Below, piece after piece: positions 62,423 through 64,000 of a DNA stretch of 64,000 bases. Position 1 is the first letter of the stretch, and each line of letters starts with the position of its first letter. The stretch comes from Flavobacterium humidisoli (lineage in GTDB: Bacteria; Bacteroidota; Bacteroidia; Flavobacteriales; Flavobacteriaceae), in the NCBI RefSeq assembly GCF_023272795.1, contig NZ_CP096829.1, positions 2,542,001 to 2,606,000 on the forward strand, given 5' to 3'. The notes beneath the pieces were generated by a model. The model saw only the letters and a program-made list of their open reading frames with translations. It searched no databases and was not told the origin of the DNA. A program made the position numbers and the translations under genes.

Positions 62423-62566
62423 TGCGGTGAGGAAATGCAGCGCCGTTTTTTCCATAGCAATAGTTCTGACGCTCTAGAAATTACTGAAAATAATATGCTG
62501 CTAGCTGAATTATAAACGCCAGCCATAAATTTATGCCTGCCTTGAATGAGTTTTATAGCTTTATCT

Positions 62567-62643
62567 CTTCTTCTTCTTCTTCTTCTTCTTCTTCTTCTTC
62601 TTCTTCTTCTTCTTCTTCTTCTTCTTCTTCTTCTTCTTCTTCT
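62567..62643. repeat. Trinucleotide microsatellite, about 25-26 x CTT
   Basis: About 77 bases of uninterrupted CTT (GAA on the other strand). The chance minus-strand frame over it is polyarginine and is not a gene. Such a long pure triplet tract is rare in bacteria and is probably highly unstable in length. Confidence 0.95.
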
Positions 62644-63104
62644 GAAAAAACGCATCAATTAGAGTGAAATTTAGCTGGGATTTGCCAGCATTAAAAATTG
62701 ACTAATGAATGGAAAACTAATTTCGAAAAGTAGGGGCTAATGATTGTAAAAACAAGTCGGTTGCCAATCGAAAAATGAGAGAATGGGGATATCAGTCTGC
62801 AGTGCAAAACCTGTAGATCCAGTATGCAGGCTTTGCACCGCAAACGCTCGTGGCATGTCTTGTCAGCATAGAAATGGCTGTATTGCAAAGCATCTTCCGG
62901 ACAGATAAAAATCATAAGAAAAGACTTTTTTTATCTGTCTTTTTAAGAATTATGCCAAATGAGTCTTTAATTTGATTGTTTTGAATTGAAACGGTACTTT
63001 CGATGCTTGAGAAGTCTTCTTTTTTTTATTATTCAATTTACATTTGCTGGTAAGTAAAAGTTTTTCATTTCATTTTATTTTTGTTTTTGGTATTTTTTAT
63101 AATG

Positions 63105-63162
63105 TAGAGAGGTCAGAAGTTTGGTTATTTAGTATGCTGTTTTTATTTTTTCTGCCTCTCTA
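63105..63162 (+). ncRNA. Hairpin upstream of the porin gene, candidate RNA element
   Basis: Arms TAGAGAGG-T-CAGAA (63105-63118) and TTCTGCCTCTCTA (63150-63162) pair over 13 bases with a single bulge, with a 31-base loop and an AT-rich tail. The arms and the TTTTTGTTTTTGGTA lead resemble the element at 40497-40561. It lies about 160 bases before the porin start. It could be a leader element or the end of a small RNA. Confidence 0.35.
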
Positions 63163-63320
63163 TGTTATATTATTTTAAAGTGAAAAAGTTTTAAGCATGG
63201 TACTGATTGTTTAATTGTTTTTTTAAGAATACACTAATTAAATTTATCTATACTGTTTTTTTTATTTATTGAATTTGCATAGAGAAAATGTTCATCTAAC
63301 ACTAAAATGCTAAAAAAGAT

Positions 63321-64000
63321 ATGAATAGAAATTTTTTATTGCTTATATTAAGCTTTTTGCTTTCTATGAAATGCACAGGCCAGTTTTCTGAACCAGTTGA
63401 TTCTATTGAGGTTAAAGAAATATCTGGCTCTAATGATATGCAAAGTTATATAATGCCGGATGTTCCAAAGGAACTTTTTAGATGGGCAAAATATGATGGA
63501 AACAGTTTTTCTTATAAGGTAGGTCTTGTTCCTATAGTTGATTATACTGGTTTTCTGCAAAACCAGGAAAGTAAGAGACAGGTAGGTTTACAGGATAACC
63601 AGTTTGATTTGCGTTCAGCTCGTATTTCAGTGGGAGGATTTTTTCATGCCGGAACAAAAGTGCGATATTTTTTTAGTTTGGAATACAAAGGCTTTGACAG
63701 GGCTCCAGAGAGCAAAGGAATTGGCATAACAGATGCGTACCTTGAGGTGCCTATTGGTTTGAATGCAGGAAAAATCAGATTTGGTAAAATTAAAGAGACC
63801 TTTGTATATGAAATGGTAGGTGATGCGGCAAATCTGCCGCAGATGGAACGGATTTTAAACCCATTTTTTAATTCGAGAAATATCGGCATTATGTATATGA
63901 ACTATGCATTTAAAGATAGGATGACTTTTGCTGCCGGCTGGTATAATAACTGGTTTGTAGACGGCCAGACCTTTAAAGAAAGTGCAGACACTTATAGCGC
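63321..64000 (+). CDS. OprO/P-like porin, N-terminal part (cut by right edge)
   Basis: The open frame from ATG 63321 runs off the window, giving about 226 residues. It has a signal peptide (LLILSFLLSMKCTGQ) and a beta-strand-rich body with family-like segments: YKVGLVPIVDYTGFL, FDLRSARISVGGFFHAG, KVRYFFSLEYKGFDRAP, GKIRFGKIKETFVYEM, AGWYNNWFVDGQ. This fits the phosphate-selective porin O/P (OprO/OprP) family of outer-membrane channels, which Bacteroidota also use for other anions. It follows the arylsulfatase gene on the same strand, although a terminator and 1.3 kb separate them, so a joint role in taking up released sulfate or sulfated substrates is possible but unproven. Confidence 0.75.
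   Translation, partial: MNRNFLLLILSFLLSMKCTGQFSEPVDSIEVKEISGSNDMQSYIMPDVPKELFRWAKYDGNSFSYKVGLVPIVDYTGFLQNQESKRQVGLQDNQFDLRSARISVGGFFHAGTKVRYFFSLEYKGFDRAPESKGIGITDAYLEVPIGLNAGKIRFGKIKETFVYEMVGDAANLPQMERILNPFFNSRNIGIMYMNYAFKDRMTFAAGWYNNWFVDGQTFKESADTYS

Overview
The window looks like a Flavobacterium-type chromosome (phylum Bacteroidota). It is AT-rich, and its secreted proteins end in the gliding-motility-associated (type B) C-terminal domain used by the type IX secretion system (T9SS). It also carries several PorP/SprF outer-membrane proteins, TPR-PD40-OmpA proteins, fibre-like proteins with the Bacteroidota N-terminal module, and a TlpA-like thioredoxin. The call rests on protein families read by eye; no 16S rRNA or other marker gene is present.

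Most of the window is a surface-protein island built from four related cassettes. Each has a type B cargo gene followed at once by a PorP/SprF gene, and in two cases also by a TPR/PD40/OmpA gene. Cassette 1 is 1250-5357 and cassette 2 is 22193-26376 (both three genes). Cassette 3 is 34575-39485, with a 1336-residue NHL/TSP3-repeat cargo. Cassette 4 is 48314-56374, with a roughly 2310-residue HYR-like cargo and a decayed PorP/SprF. Around them lie long fibre-like proteins that share an N-terminal module (a GxGT-type start followed by a KGxLxPR motif) but show no recognisable T9SS signal: 1-779 (partial), 6044-8725, 14343-15653, 17213-22110 (Peptidase_S74 chaperone tail), and the tandem FISUMP-domain pair at 26411-28483 and 28812-30923. 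An OmpH/Skp-like chaperone gene (8772-9332) follows one of them.

The island is rich in near-identical tandem coding repeats: 4 x 363 bp, 15 x 273 bp, 20 x about 108 bp and 14 x 219 bp. Two of the giant genes are broken by single-base frameshifts, one inside a repeat and one in a G tract. The second FISUMP gene has an amber codon.

The remaining genes are a carboxypeptidase-regulatory-like small secreted protein (11695-12021, minus), a TlpA-like thioredoxin (31340-32740), a soluble PAS hybrid histidine kinase (42083-44785), a membrane-bound AraC-type regulator (45630-46751, minus), and an arylsulfatase (59563-62004) followed by an OprO/P-like porin cut by the right edge (63321-64000). Long gene-poor stretches hold decayed insertion sequences (four IS3-like pieces and one IS21-like), other pseudogenes, strong terminators, unexplained hairpins and two trinucleotide microsatellites. 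No tRNA, rRNA or CRISPR array was seen.

Working hypothesis: the window is an array of modular surface-fibre loci in which a PorP/SprF partner helps export its adjacent type B cargo, the OmpA-like protein ties the complex to peptidoglycan, and the fibre-like protein is displayed with it. The link between the fibre proteins and the cassettes is inferred from gene order only.
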